DNA of 6,238 bases, taken from the NCBI GenBank assembly GCA_009783805.1, contig WRCU01000095.1, forward strand, positions 1-6,238, given 5' to 3'. Both the position numbers and the translations under genes were made by a program. Positions within the stretch are counted from its first letter, which is position 1; each line of letters begins with the position of its first letter. Below the pieces are notes generated by a model, which was not told where the DNA came from, made no database searches, and was given only the letters and a program-made list of their open reading frames with translations. Source of the stretch: Oscillospiraceae bacterium (GTDB lineage Bacteria; Bacillota; Clostridia; WRCU01). Shown piece after piece: positions 5,462 to 6,238 of this stretch.

Positions 5462-5566
5462 CCCCGGCGGCCATAGCATGGGCCCGCGCCCGGCTACGTC
5501 CCCCTACCCGGGGCCCGGCGCCCCCCATGGCTGACCGATCGGCCCTCGGCGCGTATCGGGGCAGCC
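5462..5566. other. GC-rich convergent intergenic region, no clear terminator
   Basis: This gap separates the convergent ends of larE-GNAT and murG. It contains repeated GGGCCC palindromes (5480-5485 and 5511-5516), which can pair with each other, and the pair CCCGG (5489-5493) with CCGGG (5508-5512). No T-run follows any hairpin on either strand, unlike the textbook terminator after glgA. I see no gene in it. Confidence 0.5.
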
Positions 5567-6238
5567 CTATCGGCGCCTAGGCTTCCGCCTCGGCCCCCCA
5601 GCCGCCGCCCTCACGATCGCGTCGACGACCATGCCGACGGGTTCGGAACCCACCGCGCCGGCCATCGCCGCGGCCATGGCCTCCCTCTGCCCCGCCAACC
5701 CCTCGACGAACGGCATGAGGCCTTTTTCCTTAACCATATCCTCACCCGCTACGGCGCATAGGCCCCTGCCGGCGAACGACTCCGCGTTGCGGATCTGGTC
5801 GCCCCGGCTGGAGCTGAGGGGCAGCGGTATCAGCAGCATGGGCACGCGGCTGGCCAGCAGCTCGTGGATGGTGGTCGCCCCGGCCCTGGATATGGCCATG
5901 TCCGCCATGGCGAGCAGGTCGCCGAGCCCGTCCGAAACGAACTCGGCCTGCCAGTAGCCCTCCAGGCCCTCCAGGCTTTCGTCCAGCCAACCCTTGCCGC
6001 ATAGGTGGCATACCTGATAGCCTTTCAGCAGCTCGGGCAGGCACGACCGGACGGCCTCATTCACCGCCTTCGCCCCCTGGCTCCCCCCCGTCACCAGGAT
6101 GACCGGCCTCCCCTCCTTGAATGAGCAGGCCTCCAGTCCCCTTGCCCTGTCGCCCGATAGGATCCCGTCCCTGATGGGCAGGCCGGTGACGGTGACTTCC
6201 CTCTTCCCCATGTATCCCGCCGTCTCCGGGAACGCGCA
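5567..6238 (-). CDS. murG: MurG, lipid II-forming GlcNAc transferase, C-terminal part, 5'-truncated by window
   Basis: The frame runs off the right edge, so the N-terminal acceptor domain is missing; an internal ATG at 6211 is not the start, because the frame continues upstream as CAFPETAGY, a conserved MurG stretch. The 223 visible residues are about 60% of a ~360-residue MurG. MurG transfers GlcNAc from UDP-GlcNAc to lipid I on the inner membrane face, giving lipid II for peptidoglycan. Visible motifs, numbered from the edge, are VTGLPIR (17-23), the GGSQGA loop (51-56), HLCGKG (78-83), ISRAGATTIHE (116-126, with the UDP-GlcNAc-binding Glu) and SRGDQIRNAESF (144-155, with the conserved Gln). 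The last form resembles clostridial MurG. The C-terminus ends in a basic tail, GGPRRKPRRR, which could aid membrane contact. Its neighbour here is larE-GNAT, convergent, so no division-cluster context is seen on this side. Confidence 0.93.
   Translation of the reverse strand, partial: CAFPETAGYMGKREVTVTGLPIRDGILSGDRARGLEACSFKEGRPVILVTGGSQGAKAVNEAVRSCLPELLKGYQVCHLCGKGWLDESLEGLEGYWQAEFVSDGLGDLLAMADMAISRAGATTIHELLASRVPMLLIPLPLSSSRGDQIRNAESFAGRGLCAVAGEDMVKEKGLMPFVEGLAGQREAMAAAMAGAVGSEPVGMVVDAIVRAAAGGPRRKPRRR

Noticed and set aside
4502..5479. 325-codon open frame on the minus strand, antisense to larE-GNAT
   Set aside because: It mirrors the codon pattern of larE-GNAT and its product is low-complexity Pro/Arg/His-rich with no family resemblance.
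5477..5529. Possible terminator between larE-GNAT and murG, with CATGGG and CCCATG as outer arms
   Set aside because: The arms pair only in short blocks with mismatched middles, and no T-run follows on either strand.
5567..6211. Treating ATG 6211 as the start of a short complete gene
   Set aside because: The frame continues to the window edge with conserved MurG residues (FPETAGY), so the ATG is internal and the gene is truncated by the window.

Overview
The window comes from a GC-rich bacterium, most likely a high-GC member of the Clostridia (Bacillota). The MurG fragment settles that it is bacterial and carries the motif SRGDQIRNAESF, close to the form I associate with clostridial MurG. 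GlgA also looks clostridial. The genome is GC-rich yet uses AUA for isoleucine and AGG for arginine freely, which argues against typical high-GC Actinobacteria or Proteobacteria. The taxonomic call is inference from protein resemblance only.

Layout, left to right. (1) The 3' half of a ThuA-domain gene enters from the left edge (+, 2-379). (2) A 160-bp gap holds a long GC-rich stem-loop and an imperfect 20-bp tandem repeat. (3) glgA, a full-length glycogen synthase, follows (+, 540-1988). (4) A near-ideal bidirectional intrinsic terminator (2022-2064) separates glgA from a convergent gene. (5) That gene is a 492-aa L-fucose/L-arabinose isomerase-family protein (-, 2079-3557), preceded by a leader with an extended -10 promoter candidate and a hairpin. 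(6) Upstream of it on the same strand is a small single-pass membrane or exported protein of unknown function (-, 3648-3986). (7) A 200-bp divergent intergenic region contains a palindromic ATTATAAT that reads as a -10 box in both directions. (8) A gene encoding a LarE-type sacrificial sulfur transferase fused in frame to a GNAT acetyltransferase follows (+, 4187-5461). (9) The C-terminal 223 residues of MurG run in from the right edge (-, 5567-6238), convergent with larE-GNAT across a 105-bp GC-rich gap.

The genes do not form one pathway. ThuA, GlgA and the isomerase-family protein share a loose carbohydrate theme (sugar handling and glycogen storage). LarE belongs to nickel-pincer nucleotide cofactor synthesis and MurG to peptidoglycan precursor synthesis. 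The partners expected beside them (glgC/glgP, larA/larB/larC, the division-cell wall cluster) are absent from this window. The most unusual item is the LarE-GNAT fusion, whose LarE half also carries a C97-x-x-C100 pair plus C177. I saw no mobile element, CRISPR array, tRNA or rRNA.
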